NCBI GenBank assembly: GCA_023396215.1
Contig: JAEWWW010000106.1
Coordinates: 1 to 64,000, forward strand
DNA: 64,000 bases
Reading direction: 5' to 3'
Origin: Bacillota bacterium
GTDB taxonomy: Bacteria; Bacillota; Clostridia; Oscillospirales; Ruminococcaceae
Shown: positions 32,692-42,332 of the stretch, one piece after another
How positions within the stretch are numbered: position 1 is the stretch's first letter
Layout of the letters: every line of letters begins with the position of its first letter
Made by a program: the position numbers and the translations under genes
The notes under the pieces: generated by a model
The model's database searches: none
Seen by the model: the letters and a program-made list of their open reading frames with translations, nothing else
What the model was told of the DNA's origin: nothing

Positions 32692-33756
32692 ATGAAAACA
32701 GGCAGAAAAGTCCTGGCTCTGGCGCTGGCGCTGGTACTGGTGCTTTCCTTGGCGGCCGGTTGTCAGTCGCCCGCACCCAACCAGGATGGGGGAGCCCCCC
32801 AATCCCAAGGTGCATCCACACCGGAACAAAAGCCTACCCAGAACCTTACCCTGTCGGCGGTGGCTTCCAGCTCGGGCTTGTTTCCCTACTGCGTAGCAAT
32901 AGGCAAAGTGATTTCTACCCATCTGCCGGAATATCAGATTACCGTTTCTGAATCGGGCGGCAACGTGGATAACACCCAGCAGCTTCGCATCGGTGAAATT
33001 AAAATTGCAAACAGCATGTCCAATACCGACTATGAAAGCTACACCGGTACCGGCGATATGTTCCAAGGCCATCCCTTTGAAAATTTCCGCATCCTTTGGT
33101 ACTATGAAAGCTCTCCGATCCAGATTGTAGTCGCTGCCGATTCGGGCATTGAGACCATTTGGGATCTGGATGGAAAAACCTTTAACCCCGGCGGCACCGG
33201 TACGGTGGCTGCGGTTGCAACCCGTGCCGCGCTGGATACCCTGGGCATCAAACCCAACTATTTTGAAGCGGGCCAGGCCGACGCTGCCGACGCCTATGCA
33301 AACCGGCAGATTGTAGGTGCTGTGAAGACCGGGCCTTTTCCCGACAGCTATGTCATGCAGCTTAACACGGCGCGGCCGGTCAAGATGCTGAACATTTCGG
33401 AAGAAGACATGAAAAAAATTCTGGCGGCGCTCCCCAGCCTGAAAAGTGCGGTTGTCCCGGCAGGCGCCTACGAAGGGGTGGATGAAGACGCCCTTTGTAT
33501 GTCCGCCTATCAGGGCATTCAGGTAAATATGGACTTTTCCCAAGAGGATGGCTACAGAATGTGGAAAGCCATGTGGGAAGACGGCAAAGAGATTTGGCAG
33601 AGCGCCTACGCGGTGGGTGCGGATAACAATGTTCCCGAAATGACCCTTGCGGGTGCTTCCACCCCCTTGCACGCAGGCACCGTCCAATACCTCAAAGAGC
33701 TAGGCTATGATGTCCCCGCAGAGCTGATTCCCCCCGAGTATGTAGAGGTAAATTAA
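32692..33756 (+). CDS. TAXI family TRAP transporter solute-binding lipoprotein
   Basis: At 354 aa, a lipoprotein signal (LALALVLVLSLAAGC, Cys about 24) is followed by a Pro/Gln-rich linker and the TAXI-type binding domain. That domain has LTLSAVASSSGLFPYCVAIGK, then SGGNVDNTQQLRIGEIKIANSM and WDLDGKTFNPGGTGT. It binds a carboxylate outside the membrane for the permease encoded next. Binding proteins of this group take glutamate or C4-dicarboxylates and other organic acids; the ligand cannot be read. A hairpin after the gene (33782-33818) probably raises its yield relative to the permease. Confidence 0.92.
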   Translation: MKTGRKVLALALALVLVLSLAAGCQSPAPNQDGGAPQSQGASTPEQKPTQNLTLSAVASSSGLFPYCVAIGKVISTHLPEYQITVSESGGNVDNTQQLRIGEIKIANSMSNTDYESYTGTGDMFQGHPFENFRILWYYESSPIQIVVAADSGIETIWDLDGKTFNPGGTGTVAAVATRAALDTLGIKPNYFEAGQADAADAYANRQIVGAVKTGPFPDSYVMQLNTARPVKMLNISEEDMKKILAALPSLKSAVVPAGAYEGVDEDALCMSAYQGIQVNMDFSQEDGYRMWKAMWEDGKEIWQSAYAVGADNNVPEMTLAGASTPLHAGTVQYLKELGYDVPAELIPPEYVEVN

Positions 33757-33781
33757 TCGAATTGGGTTAGCCAAAATGGAA

Positions 33782-33822
33782 GGCCTCCCTGAATCGTTCA
33801 TGCAGATTTAGGGAGGCCAATT
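33782..33822 (+). terminator. Intercistronic hairpin after binding-protein gene
   Basis: GGCCTCCCT (33782-33790) pairs with AGGGAGGCC (33810-33818), then AATTTAAT. The weak T-run suggests partial termination or mRNA protection, common after binding-protein genes. Confidence 0.65.
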
Positions 33823-33844
33823 TAATAGGGGAGCACGTAGAATA

Positions 33845-35731
33845 ATGAGGAAACTTACAGGATTTTGGAGATGGGTGGTTGTCATCCTCTCGATTTCGCT
33901 GGTACTGTTCCAGCTTTATACAACCGGCGTCAGGCTGTTTTCCGACATGATTCAGCGCAGCGTGCATCTGGCCTTTGTATTGGCGCTGGTGTTTATTTTG
34001 AAGCCCGCAACCAAAAAGAAGGAACAAACCACGGTGCCCTGGTATGATGTCCTGTTCGCTCTTATTTCGGCGGCAAGCTGCATCTACCTGATCAGCATCT
34101 ACAAGATTGTAATCTATTCGCCTCTGCAATGGGTGTCGCAGATAGACAAATTTTTCGCGGTGGCGCTGGTGTTTCTGGTGCTGGAAGCAAGCCGCCGCTC
34201 GGTGGGCTGGACCTTCCCTGTGCTTGGCCTGGGCTTTTTGGCCTACGCCTATTGGGGGGCTCACTTCCCCGGCATGTGGGCGCATCAAGGCTTCTCTTTT
34301 AACCGCATTTTTCAAACCTTTTACCATAACACCAACGGCGTCTGGGGCACCATGCTGGGGCTTTCGGCCACCATGCTGGCCATGTTCGCCATCTTCGGGG
34401 CCATTCTCTCAGGCACCGGCGGTGCCGAAACCTTTATTAAGATGGGACAGCGCATCACCGGCAAGGCCGTCGGCGGTTCCGGCAAAATCGCTATTGTTGC
34501 CAGCAGCCTTTTCGGCATGGTTTCCGGCAGCGCCATCGGCAACGTGGTTGCCACCGGCGTCTTTACTATCCCTACCATGAAAAGGGCGGGATATTCCAAC
34601 GAATGGGCGGCCTCCATCGAGGCGCTGGCCTCCACCGGCGGGCAGATTATGCCCCCGATTATGGGCGCCGCCGCATTCATCATGGCGCAGCTTATCGGCG
34701 CGAGCTACATGTCCATTGCCAAGGCCGCAATCCTGCCCGCCATTTTGTTCTATGTAAGCTGCTTTTATGCGGTGCACCTCGTCTCCCGCCGGGATAATAT
34801 TCAAGGGGAAGATGTAAAGCCCGATATCAAAATCAGAGAATACCTGGTTATATTGATTCCCCTGGCGGTCTTTCTGTTTTTTCTGGCAAAGGGCTACACC
34901 GTCATGATGGGGGCTTTCTGGGCTACGCTGACCGCCCTTGGCACCTATATCATCACCTTTGCCATTGCCCATAAAAACGTAAAATCAGTAGCGACAGCCA
35001 CCGGCAAACTTTGCTTTACCACCGCCCTTAACGGGGCCAACGGCATTGTGGATATGTGCGGCATACTGGCGGGCTCCCAGATTACGATTTCGCTGGTTTC
35101 CCTTACCGGTTTAGGGGTAAAGCTTTCGGATGTCATCGTTTCCTTGGGGCAGAACAACCTGTTCCTCTGCCTGTTCTTTTCGATGGTGGTCTGCATCATT
35201 TTGGGTATGGGCCTGCCCACCACGGCAGCCTATGTGCTGGGTGCGGCGGTGCTTGCTCCCGCGCTGATCTCCTTGGGGATAGCGCCCCTGCTGGCCCATC
35301 TGTTTGTCTTTTATTTTGCCTGTCTTTCGGCAATCACTCCTCCGGTCTGTGTGGCGGTGTTTATGTCTTCGGGGCTTGCCCAGGCAAACTGGCTTAAGGT
35401 GGGGGCAATCTCCTGCCTGGTAGGCCTGCCCGCCTTTGTCATCCCCTACACCTTCTGCTACAATCCGGCGCTGGTGCTGCAGGGCTCGCTGCTGGATATT
35501 ATCATCAGTGTCACTACCGCATTCCTTGGCGTTATCATGATTGACCTGTGCATCGTGGGTCATTACAATAGCAAAATCAAACTATTGCCCCGGCTGATGC
35601 TGATGGCGGGCGGACTTCTGTTCTTAGTGCCCAGCATCCCTCTGGCCGCAGCCGGCGCAGTGGTGTCTGGCGCCGCTGTTATGCTGATCAGAATTAACAA
35701 CAAGAAAGCAAGCCCAATCCAAGCAGGATAG
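33845..35731 (+). CDS. TRAP transporter 4TM/12TM fused permease
   Basis: At 628 aa with about 16 membrane segments, the first four correspond to the small DctQ-like subunit and the rest to the large DctM-like subunit, fused as usual in TAXI systems. Motifs include SGSAIGNVVATGVFTIPTMKRAGY and TGGQIMPPIMGAAAFIMAQ in the DctM part, typical of the fused family (residues about 225-285), and MGLPTTAAYVLGA (about 455). It uses the sodium or proton gradient to import the ligand delivered by the TAXI protein. The gene starts 88 bases after the binding-protein gene. Confidence 0.93.
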   Translation: MRKLTGFWRWVVVILSISLVLFQLYTTGVRLFSDMIQRSVHLAFVLALVFILKPATKKKEQTTVPWYDVLFALISAASCIYLISIYKIVIYSPLQWVSQIDKFFAVALVFLVLEASRRSVGWTFPVLGLGFLAYAYWGAHFPGMWAHQGFSFNRIFQTFYHNTNGVWGTMLGLSATMLAMFAIFGAILSGTGGAETFIKMGQRITGKAVGGSGKIAIVASSLFGMVSGSAIGNVVATGVFTIPTMKRAGYSNEWAASIEALASTGGQIMPPIMGAAAFIMAQLIGASYMSIAKAAILPAILFYVSCFYAVHLVSRRDNIQGEDVKPDIKIREYLVILIPLAVFLFFLAKGYTVMMGAFWATLTALGTYIITFAIAHKNVKSVATATGKLCFTTALNGANGIVDMCGILAGSQITISLVSLTGLGVKLSDVIVSLGQNNLFLCLFFSMVVCIILGMGLPTTAAYVLGAAVLAPALISLGIAPLLAHLFVFYFACLSAITPPVCVAVFMSSGLAQANWLKVGAISCLVGLPAFVIPYTFCYNPALVLQGSLLDIIISVTTAFLGVIMIDLCIVGHYNSKIKLLPRLMLMAGGLLFLVPSIPLAAAGAVVSGAAVMLIRINNKKASPIQAG

Positions 35732-35765
35732 ACCATCGGACAGGCCTATTCAATGCATAAAGAAG

Positions 35766-36701
35766 GTGTTACCTATCAAACAATCATTTTTTCCAAATCG
35801 GGGCAGATGGTTTAAGGGCAATATACATAGCCATACCACCCGTACCGATGGTACCTGTCCTCCTCAAAAGCAGATTGACGACTACCACGCGGCGGGGTAC
35901 GACTTTTTAGCAATCACCGACCATAATGTGATTGATTCCCACCAGCTGCCCTGCGCCCCCGGTTTCTGTTTGTTGCCCGGCTGGGAGCGGGATATATCCT
36001 ATGCGCCCACCAAATGCCTGCATCTGGTGGGGCTCACCCTCAAGGATGCACAGGAGCAGCCGGTGGTTGAGGAAAAGCGCTGCGTACCGGGTGAGGTTAC
36101 CGACCAACAGCTGCTGGACCAGATGAAATCGGACGGGCAGTTTATTATACTGGCGCATCCTATCTGGTCCCGTATGGAGCCGGACGAGGTGCTTTCGTTG
36201 CAGGGCTTTGACGCCATTGAGGTTTTCAATACTGGTTGCGAGCGGCTCTGCCATGCGGGCCATGCCGAGGTTTATTGGGATATGCTGTTAAGAACCGGCA
36301 GGCGCGTATATGGGATTGCCTGTGACGATACCCACCAAAAGACCAAAAAAAGCGACCGCTTTGCAGGCTGGATTATGCTTTGCACTCTACAGCCCACCCA
36401 TCAGGATATCCTACAGGCATTGAGGCAGGGGAGCTTCTACTCCACCATGGGCCCCGAGATTTACGACTGGGGCGTCGAGGATGGGCAGCTATACATCCAT
36501 TGCTCGCCCTGTAAAGAGGTGCATTTTGTGACCTATCCACCCCGAGGGATGGCGAACTACAACGATAGCAGTGCCGGCATGCTTACCCATGTGACGCACC
36601 AACTGCGCGGTGGCGAGACGTATGTACGCGCTGAATGCATCGACCAAGACGGCAATGTGGCTTGGACCAATGCCATTTTTATGGAAGATTTATCGCTTTA
36701 G
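35766..36701 (+). CDS. PHP domain metal-dependent hydrolase
   Basis: At 311 aa from a GTG. Motifs of the PHP/CehA-McbA type are visible: GNIHSHTTRTDG (HxH near residue 20), FLAITDHNVID (about 45), FIILAHPIWSR (about 125) and a later CDDTH (about 188). These His/Asp residues bind two or three metals for hydrolysis of a phosphoester or ester. It follows the TRAP permease by 34 bases, so it is probably in the same transcript and acts on the imported substrate or a product. The exact reaction is not known. The ribosome site is poor, so the start is uncertain. Confidence 0.85.
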   Translation: MLPIKQSFFPNRGRWFKGNIHSHTTRTDGTCPPQKQIDDYHAAGYDFLAITDHNVIDSHQLPCAPGFCLLPGWERDISYAPTKCLHLVGLTLKDAQEQPVVEEKRCVPGEVTDQQLLDQMKSDGQFIILAHPIWSRMEPDEVLSLQGFDAIEVFNTGCERLCHAGHAEVYWDMLLRTGRRVYGIACDDTHQKTKKSDRFAGWIMLCTLQPTHQDILQALRQGSFYSTMGPEIYDWGVEDGQLYIHCSPCKEVHFVTYPPRGMANYNDSSAGMLTHVTHQLRGGETYVRAECIDQDGNVAWTNAIFMEDLSL

Positions 36702-36742
36702 CTTTATCTGCCCTGAAAACTGAATAAACACTTACTCTACAT

Positions 36743-36782
36743 CCCCGCAGTTTTGCTCTTCCAGTGACTGCGGGGAGTCTTA
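36743..36782 (+). terminator. Terminator after PHP gene
   Basis: CCCCGCAG (36743-36750) pairs with CTGCGGGG (36768-36775), followed by AGTCTTATT. The T-run is weak. Confidence 0.5.
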
Positions 36783-36962
36783 TTAAGGCAACACCGCACA
36801 ATTCACGACTACCGCCTTAAGCACTCTATCGCTTGCGGATTTTCCGTAATCCTTCACAAAAATCCTCGCGAATACACCCAGTATTCCCTGCGGTTTTTGT
36901 TTTGTCTGACGAAAAATCCGCCGACGCGCCAGAGCACTTAGAATTGTGCGGTGTTGCCTTAA
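36783..36962. mobile_element. MITE-like element, 180 bp, long inverted ends
   Basis: The ends are perfect 22-bp inverted repeats (TTAAGGCAACACCGCACAAT at the left, its complement at the right). The inside is also partly palindromic: GCACTCTATCGC...GCGGATTTTCCG against CGAAAAATCCGCC...CCAGAGCAC. So the whole could fold into one long hairpin. No transposase is encoded. The flanks (TCTTAT and AAGCAA) show no sure target duplication beyond the symmetrical TTAA edge. It sits between the PHP and glycerophosphodiesterase genes. Confidence 0.75.
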
Positions 36963-37056
36963 GCAAAGTCTTGTGTTTTCTTTTTGCCAGTAATCAAGCG
37001 GTGCACCGGCTTACTAAAAATCACAAACATTTTGAGAATCCAGAAGGAGAGTAGTT

Positions 37057-40000
37057 ATGAAAAAAGGGGTATTGCTTTGTTTGACGCTGCTCATTTTTTC
37101 CGCGATGTTTTCTGGTCTGACAGTTTGGTCCGCTGGGGCGGTACAGACCGATGATATTTTGTTCCGTGCAGATTTTGATCTTGACGTAACCCCTGAACGC
37201 ATCGAGCTACAGCCGGGGGATAACCCGGACTATGGGCTCTATTATAAGCGCAGCAGTCAGACAGGCAGCTACAGCAGCTCGGCCTGTATTGAGGATGGCA
37301 GGCTTTATCTTTCGGCCACTCAGGGTTCAGGCAACGTGGATTCGGTCTGGTTTAACGATGTTGTTGCCAGCCCCGATGGCGATTACACCATTGAAGCAGA
37401 CTTTTGCTATACAACCAACCCTGGCAGCCGCTATCTTGGGCTCATGTACCGGGTAAAGGACGAACGCAACTTTCAAAAGGCCTATGTCACCCCCACGAAG
37501 GTTTCGGCCAATGGGCAGGTAAACGGCAGCTGGTACAATGATGTTCCCGGTTACAACAAGTTTGACTACAGCTCGGGAGTCACCACCGGCACGCCCTTTA
37601 AGATGAAGGTAGAACTGAACGGCAGCAATGCAACCCTTTACTACGCTATTTATACAGACTATGAAAGTAAAACCGCCGGTGAATACATAGAGGTTATGAC
37701 CATTGACAACATCCCTTCCTCGCAGCTTACCGGTGTTTATGGTTTTCTGATCTCTGGCTGCACGGCCTGGATTGATAACATTGCCGTCACTTTAAACAGT
37801 AATGGCCAGGAAATTTTTCAAGAGGATTTTGACAGCCTGGGTCAATCCCAAACAGAAGTTAACCTGACCCCCGGCGACAACAGCACACACGCTTTGTTTT
37901 ATCGGCAGGCCAACCAAACCGGAAGCTATACAAGCTCGGCCACTCTCAGGAATGGCAGGCTTTATCTTTCGGCTACACAGGGCTCATCGAATCTGGAACT
38001 GGTCTATTTCACCAATCCTTTTGAAGAAGGCGACTATATCGTAGAGGCCGACCTGTGCTATGAGACCAACCCCGGCAGCCGCTATCTGGGTCTCATGTAC
38101 CGGGTGCAGGATGGTGCGAACTTCCAAAAATCATATGTTACCCCCACCAAGGTTTCGGCCAATGGGCAGGTAAACGGCAATTGGTATAATGATGTGGCCG
38201 GTGTTAATAAGTTTGATTATGCCAGCGGGGTAACCACCGGCACACCTTTTCGGATAAAGATGGTGGTCAAGGGCAATACAGCGGCTCTTTATTATGCCAT
38301 CTATCAGGATTATGGAAACAACATCCTGCCTGAGTACACCTATGTGACTACTGTATCCAACATCCCCGAAAGCCAAAAGAGCGGCAGTTTTGGTTTTTTG
38401 GTATCGGGCTGTACCGCGTGGATTGACAATCTGGAGGTACGTTCTTACACCAATATTGAGGAAGACTTTAGCACTGCGGCAATGGCTACCGATCTGCCCG
38501 AAGGGTGGAGCGGCATTACCGGCAGCACCGGGCATCAGGTACAAAACGGCTCATTGTATCTGAATGCAACCGCCGGGTTGCGAGCGGTTCAGGCAGACCT
38601 GCCCACCGTCCGTAATTATCAGGTGGAGGTAGATGCCACGATATTAAGCGGTAGCTCAAGCGGATGGGCGTCCATTACCTTTAGAAACCGGACTCTGGCG
38701 GGGTGGAACAATGCCAAGATTGGCCTGGATGGTGTGGCAGCCATCAATACCTATCGAAACAATGTTCCCTTTAGCGTAACAGCCCCGGTGCCCATTAGCA
38801 CAACCAACGGCAGCATTATTGCAGGTAGTTCGGCCGGCAAAACGGTGCAACCCGGCCAGACCTACCGGCTCAAGCTCGTGGTTGAGCGGAGCAGGGCAAG
38901 GATGTATGTGGATGGCCAGTTGATGACCACCTTATCCCTGACCTCTGATTGGGATGTGGGCGGCGTTGGCTTGGCGGCAGGCGGCGCTGAGGTCGCCTTT
39001 GACAACTTTGTCTTCCGCCGGATTGAGGTGGAAGAGATACCCCCCGCTCAGGTTGCCGAGGTATATATCCCCGGCACCGGCATAGTGAATCCCCCTGCTG
39101 TTATTGCCAATATTGATAGCACAGCGGCTTATCAGGCATTGACCGGTGCCCAGACGCCTACAACTGCTTTATTCCATGTGAATGAAAACCTGGACATTGT
39201 ATCCGGCTCCGCCGTCATCGATACCCTTGACAACGCGGTAGCAACGCTGAACAACAGCATCCCCGCCTTTTTCATTGACAGTCAGCAAACGGCGGCCGCT
39301 ATTGCAGGTTTTATTAATGAAAGGCAGATGTCCGACGCATTCATTGTAGCCAGCCGGCAAAACGCCTCGCTGGTGAAAGCGGTCAGGCAGCAATGCCCCA
39401 GTATCCGGGGAGCCATCTGGATGGATAGCAACCCCACCACCCTGGCGGAAAAAGTGGCCGCCCAAAACATAGTCAACAATAACCTTGCCAATTTGCTGAT
39501 TCTTCCGGAAACCATCGACGTTGAGGATATGGATTATTACAATCGGCGCTCAATTTCAGTGTGGGGGCAGGTGCAGAGCACCGCTGCCGTTTATGCTGCA
39601 ATAGCCAATGGCTATAACGGTGTGGTAATTGAGGATTACAGCACAGCATATCAGGTATATGAAAGCATAACGGCTACCACCGTCAGTGGTAAACCCGCGG
39701 TGGCTGCCCATCGCGGCCATACCTCTTACCCTGAAAACACCCTGCTGGCCTTTGAAAAGGCTATGGAACAGGGAGTAAAGCTGATAGAGACCGATTTGCG
39801 GCTTAGCGCCGATGGCGAAATTGTGCTGATGCACGACGCAACGGTGGATCGAACCACCAACGGTACCGGCAATGTAGCATCGCTGACATTAACCCAAATT
39901 AAGAACCTGGTGGTGGATAATGTCAACGGCTACGCCGAACCGGTACCTACCCTGGCAGAGATGTTTGAGCGGTTTAAGGGCGAAGATATGGTGATGCTCT

Positions 40001-40692
40001 GCCACATCAATGTGACCAACGCCACTCTGCGCAACCGCTTGGCAGAGCTTTTGGATGAATATGGAATCGGCAGCCAGGTGATTGTGTTCGCCCGAAGCGC
40101 ACAAAGCTCTTTTAGTAACACCTACCTGCAGAATGTTTCTTTCATCGGCGGGGTATCTTACCCCTTTTCGCAGGCCATGGGCCACACTGATGCCATCAAG
40201 CAGCTGATAGAGGCTAACTCGCCCTATAACTACATGCCCATACCATTTAGCGCCGGGGTTTATACCGACTACCTTGGCACGGGCTGGGATTTTTGCTATG
40301 CGCTCAATGCGCGGGGGATGCTGCCTTGGGTGTCCACCACCAACAACCGCAACACCCTTAACGCAACCTTGATGACAAGGGATGGCTTTTTTGCCGCTTT
40401 AACCGACTATATAGGCTATGCCTCCGACTATGCATACAGCATCTCTGCCGAAAACCAGACGGTGACGGTGGGTAGCAGCATCAACCTTGGGCATACCCTC
40501 AAATCGCTGGACAGCAGCTTTGACCAAACGGTACAGTGCCGCTTCCTGCAGCTTGATGGCGTTGATATTGAGGCAAACGGAACCGCCAGCCAATCAGGTA
40601 CCGCCACCATTGTATATTACTATGATGTTGTGGACAGGCATGCATCCCCTTACCGGGTTTACGCATCCCCCGTTATTATTACTGTAGAGTAA
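37057..40692 (+). CDS. Large secreted glycerophosphodiester phosphodiesterase
   Basis: At 1,211 aa, a signal peptide (about 1-28) is followed by two near-identical jelly-roll-like repeats of about 210 residues (about 30-245 and 258-457, each with SSxxxxGRLYLSATQGS, YETNPGSRYLGLMYRV and TKVSANGQVNG). A third related module follows (about 460-665), then a domain of unknown type (about 680-870). The GDPD barrel (about 880-1140) starts AAHRGHTSYPENTLLAFEKA, with IETDLRLSADGEIVLMHD supplying the catalytic His, Glu and Asp. The end is Ig-like (about 1145-1211). It should cleave glycerophosphodiesters outside the cell, with the repeats binding glycans or wall polymers. No LPXTG or SLH anchor is seen. 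Confidence 0.88.
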   Translation: MKKGVLLCLTLLIFSAMFSGLTVWSAGAVQTDDILFRADFDLDVTPERIELQPGDNPDYGLYYKRSSQTGSYSSSACIEDGRLYLSATQGSGNVDSVWFNDVVASPDGDYTIEADFCYTTNPGSRYLGLMYRVKDERNFQKAYVTPTKVSANGQVNGSWYNDVPGYNKFDYSSGVTTGTPFKMKVELNGSNATLYYAIYTDYESKTAGEYIEVMTIDNIPSSQLTGVYGFLISGCTAWIDNIAVTLNSNGQEIFQEDFDSLGQSQTEVNLTPGDNSTHALFYRQANQTGSYTSSATLRNGRLYLSATQGSSNLELVYFTNPFEEGDYIVEADLCYETNPGSRYLGLMYRVQDGANFQKSYVTPTKVSANGQVNGNWYNDVAGVNKFDYASGVTTGTPFRIKMVVKGNTAALYYAIYQDYGNNILPEYTYVTTVSNIPESQKSGSFGFLVSGCTAWIDNLEVRSYTNIEEDFSTAAMATDLPEGWSGITGSTGHQVQNGSLYLNATAGLRAVQADLPTVRNYQVEVDATILSGSSSGWASITFRNRTLAGWNNAKIGLDGVAAINTYRNNVPFSVTAPVPISTTNGSIIAGSSAGKTVQPGQTYRLKLVVERSRARMYVDGQLMTTLSLTSDWDVGGVGLAAGGAEVAFDNFVFRRIEVEEIPPAQVAEVYIPGTGIVNPPAVIANIDSTAAYQALTGAQTPTTALFHVNENLDIVSGSAVIDTLDNAVATLNNSIPAFFIDSQQTAAAIAGFINERQMSDAFIVASRQNASLVKAVRQQCPSIRGAIWMDSNPTTLAEKVAAQNIVNNNLANLLILPETIDVEDMDYYNRRSISVWGQVQSTAAVYAAIANGYNGVVIEDYSTAYQVYESITATTVSGKPAVAAHRGHTSYPENTLLAFEKAMEQGVKLIETDLRLSADGEIVLMHDATVDRTTNGTGNVASLTLTQIKNLVVDNVNGYAEPVPTLAEMFERFKGEDMVMLCHINVTNATLRNRLAELLDEYGIGSQVIVFARSAQSSFSNTYLQNVSFIGGVSYPFSQAMGHTDAIKQLIEANSPYNYMPIPFSAGVYTDYLGTGWDFCYALNARGMLPWVSTTNNRNTLNATLMTRDGFFAALTDYIGYASDYAYSISAENQTVTVGSSINLGHTLKSLDSSFDQTVQCRFLQLDGVDIEANGTASQSGTATIVYYYDVVDRHASPYRVYASPVIITVE

Positions 40693-40729
40693 GTTTTTAG
40701 CTCCGTTTTGCCCAAGACAGATCGCAACT

Positions 40730-40767
40730 AAAAAAGGAACCCCCCGGCCCCGGGGGGTTCCTTTTTT
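40730..40767. terminator. Bidirectional terminator between convergent genes
   Basis: AAAAAAGGAACCCCCC and its complement ending CCTTTTTT enclose GGCCCC. It closes both the phosphodiesterase gene (plus) and the LarA operon (minus). Confidence 0.88.
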
Positions 40768-40823
40768 AATGGGGGTGTATTAACTTCTTCGCAGCGGCAC
40801 TGCCGAACGATAGAGCGGGCGGC

Positions 40824-42320
40824 CTATCCGCAGCAGGGGTGCCCCACGGCGGAATCCCGTGTCTGGCTGTTTTGCGCCGGGTCCTTCATGCACAGGTGCA
40901 CCGCCGTGGTGGTAAACGCCCCCGGCAGCGCGAGGACGTTGGGGCTTTCGCCCACAAACTTCTTTTTCGCGTCGGCCAGCGCCTCCTCAAAGGTGGCGCG
41001 GGTCTTAAGCCCCATACCGCGGGCGATGCCCGGCTCCCGCGCCCCTACGATATAGATGGCGCTGGTGTGCTCCTCGGCCAGATGGCCGCAGCTCATCATG
41101 CTGAAGCCGTGAAAGGGGTGAAAGGCGTTGCTAAAGCGGTACTGGCGGATATAATCCTCTCGGGTGGCAAAATACTCCCCCAGCCGGTTCATATCGGGCA
41201 GGGTGTTCATGTAGTCGCGCTGAAACATGCCGTACAGCTCCCGGGCGTAGGGCCAGCGCTCGTCGTGAAAGTATCCGTCGCACAGGCTGGAAACGATAAA
41301 GACGCAGCGGTCGCTGAGGATGCGTTTATGGCGTATCACCTGCGCCGAAAGCGCCTGCATCATCTGGATGGGGTTGGTGCCCATGCCGTTGCCGTAGTGG
41401 AAGTTGGTGGGCATGCCAAACACAACCACGTCATACTTTTTCTCGGCCCAATGTACATAGGTGCGCTTATCAGCCACCTGCCAGCTTATGGGCTGCATCT
41501 CTTTGGCCCAGCCGCTGAAAATTGCAATCTGCCTGCTGCTGGAATCCAGCACCGCGTCGCAGCAGAAAAACTTTTTGCCCATCTTTTCCTCCATGAGCAT
41601 GCCCTGCTGGTCAAACTTATGGCGCATCTCGCTGGAGGCCGAAACCGGCATAAAATCCTGCCGGTGCATGACCTGCGGCACATGGTGGGCGGCGATGCTG
41701 CGCCAGTGGGTAATGCCGGTGGCGCAGTGCTTGTACCCGGCGCTGTAGCCGCCGTAGGGGTTGCCCTGAGTGTGCCCCACAAGGATGGCAATTTCGGCCT
41801 CAAAAACAAAGCGGTTCATAATCACATGGTCGCCCGCCTCGGTGTAGCCCACGTCCACCAGATTTTCATAGTCCTCGCTGTCGTGACTGGTAATCTGCCC
41901 GGTGTGGTAAAACTCTTCAAAGAGCTGCTCGCCCAGAATGGTTTTCATCTCGGGGACGGTGGCGCGGGGGTGCAACCCGTTGGAGAAAAGCAGCAGCACA
42001 TCCCGCTTGCGCACGCCGGCCCGCTGCAGCTCATCCAGGCAGGCCCTGATGGCCACCTTGCGGTGAGAGGTGGGCTGGTTGCCGCCTTTAACAATGTCGG
42101 GGATGATGATGACCACCCGGCCGCCACTGTGAGCAAGCTCGGCCAACGGCGGCATCCCAATAGGGTTGCGGATGCTCTCCAGCGTAGCGACATAAAGGCT
42201 TTCCCAGCTCTGTTCCAGACAGGGCGGGTCGGGCACCGTTTTGCCCGGGATAAACACGTCGGTATTCTCGGGAAGCTCGGCGCTCATCAGCCCCTCACCA
42301 TACTCAAATTGTAGCTTCAT
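40824..42320 (-). CDS. LarA-family nickel-pincer racemase homologue (DUF2088)
   Basis: The ATG at 42320 has AAGGAG 8 bases upstream and is preferred to the GTG at 42329, giving 498 aa. Lactate racemase-like landmarks are present: LLFSNGLHP for the first catalytic His loop, ILVGHTQGNPYGGYSAGYKHCATGI for the second His (GHxx) and the cofactor-linking Lys (GYKH). The DxTR box of LarA is changed (PDIVKGG). It is longer than LarA (about 425 aa) at the C-terminus. It would epimerise a 2-hydroxy acid using a nickel pincer nucleotide, whose biosynthesis genes (larB, larC, larE) are not in the window. It is the last gene of the nine-gene operon. Confidence 0.8.
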   Translation of the reverse strand: MKLQFEYGEGLMSAELPENTDVFIPGKTVPDPPCLEQSWESLYVATLESIRNPIGMPPLAELAHSGGRVVIIIPDIVKGGNQPTSHRKVAIRACLDELQRAGVRKRDVLLLFSNGLHPRATVPEMKTILGEQLFEEFYHTGQITSHDSEDYENLVDVGYTEAGDHVIMNRFVFEAEIAILVGHTQGNPYGGYSAGYKHCATGITHWRSIAAHHVPQVMHRQDFMPVSASSEMRHKFDQQGMLMEEKMGKKFFCCDAVLDSSSRQIAIFSGWAKEMQPISWQVADKRTYVHWAEKKYDVVVFGMPTNFHYGNGMGTNPIQMMQALSAQVIRHKRILSDRCVFIVSSLCDGYFHDERWPYARELYGMFQRDYMNTLPDMNRLGEYFATREDYIRQYRFSNAFHPFHGFSMMSCGHLAEEHTSAIYIVGAREPGIARGMGLKTRATFEEALADAKKKFVGESPNVLALPGAFTTTAVHLCMKDPAQNSQTRDSAVGHPCCG

Positions 42321-42332
42321 ATCCAACACTCC

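Noticed and set aside
32674..33687. 337-codon minus-strand frame
   Set aside because: Antisense to the TAXI binding protein; composition is that of a shadow frame.
40839..42314. 491-codon plus-strand frame
   Set aside because: Antisense shadow of the LarA homologue; no domain sense, no ribosome site.
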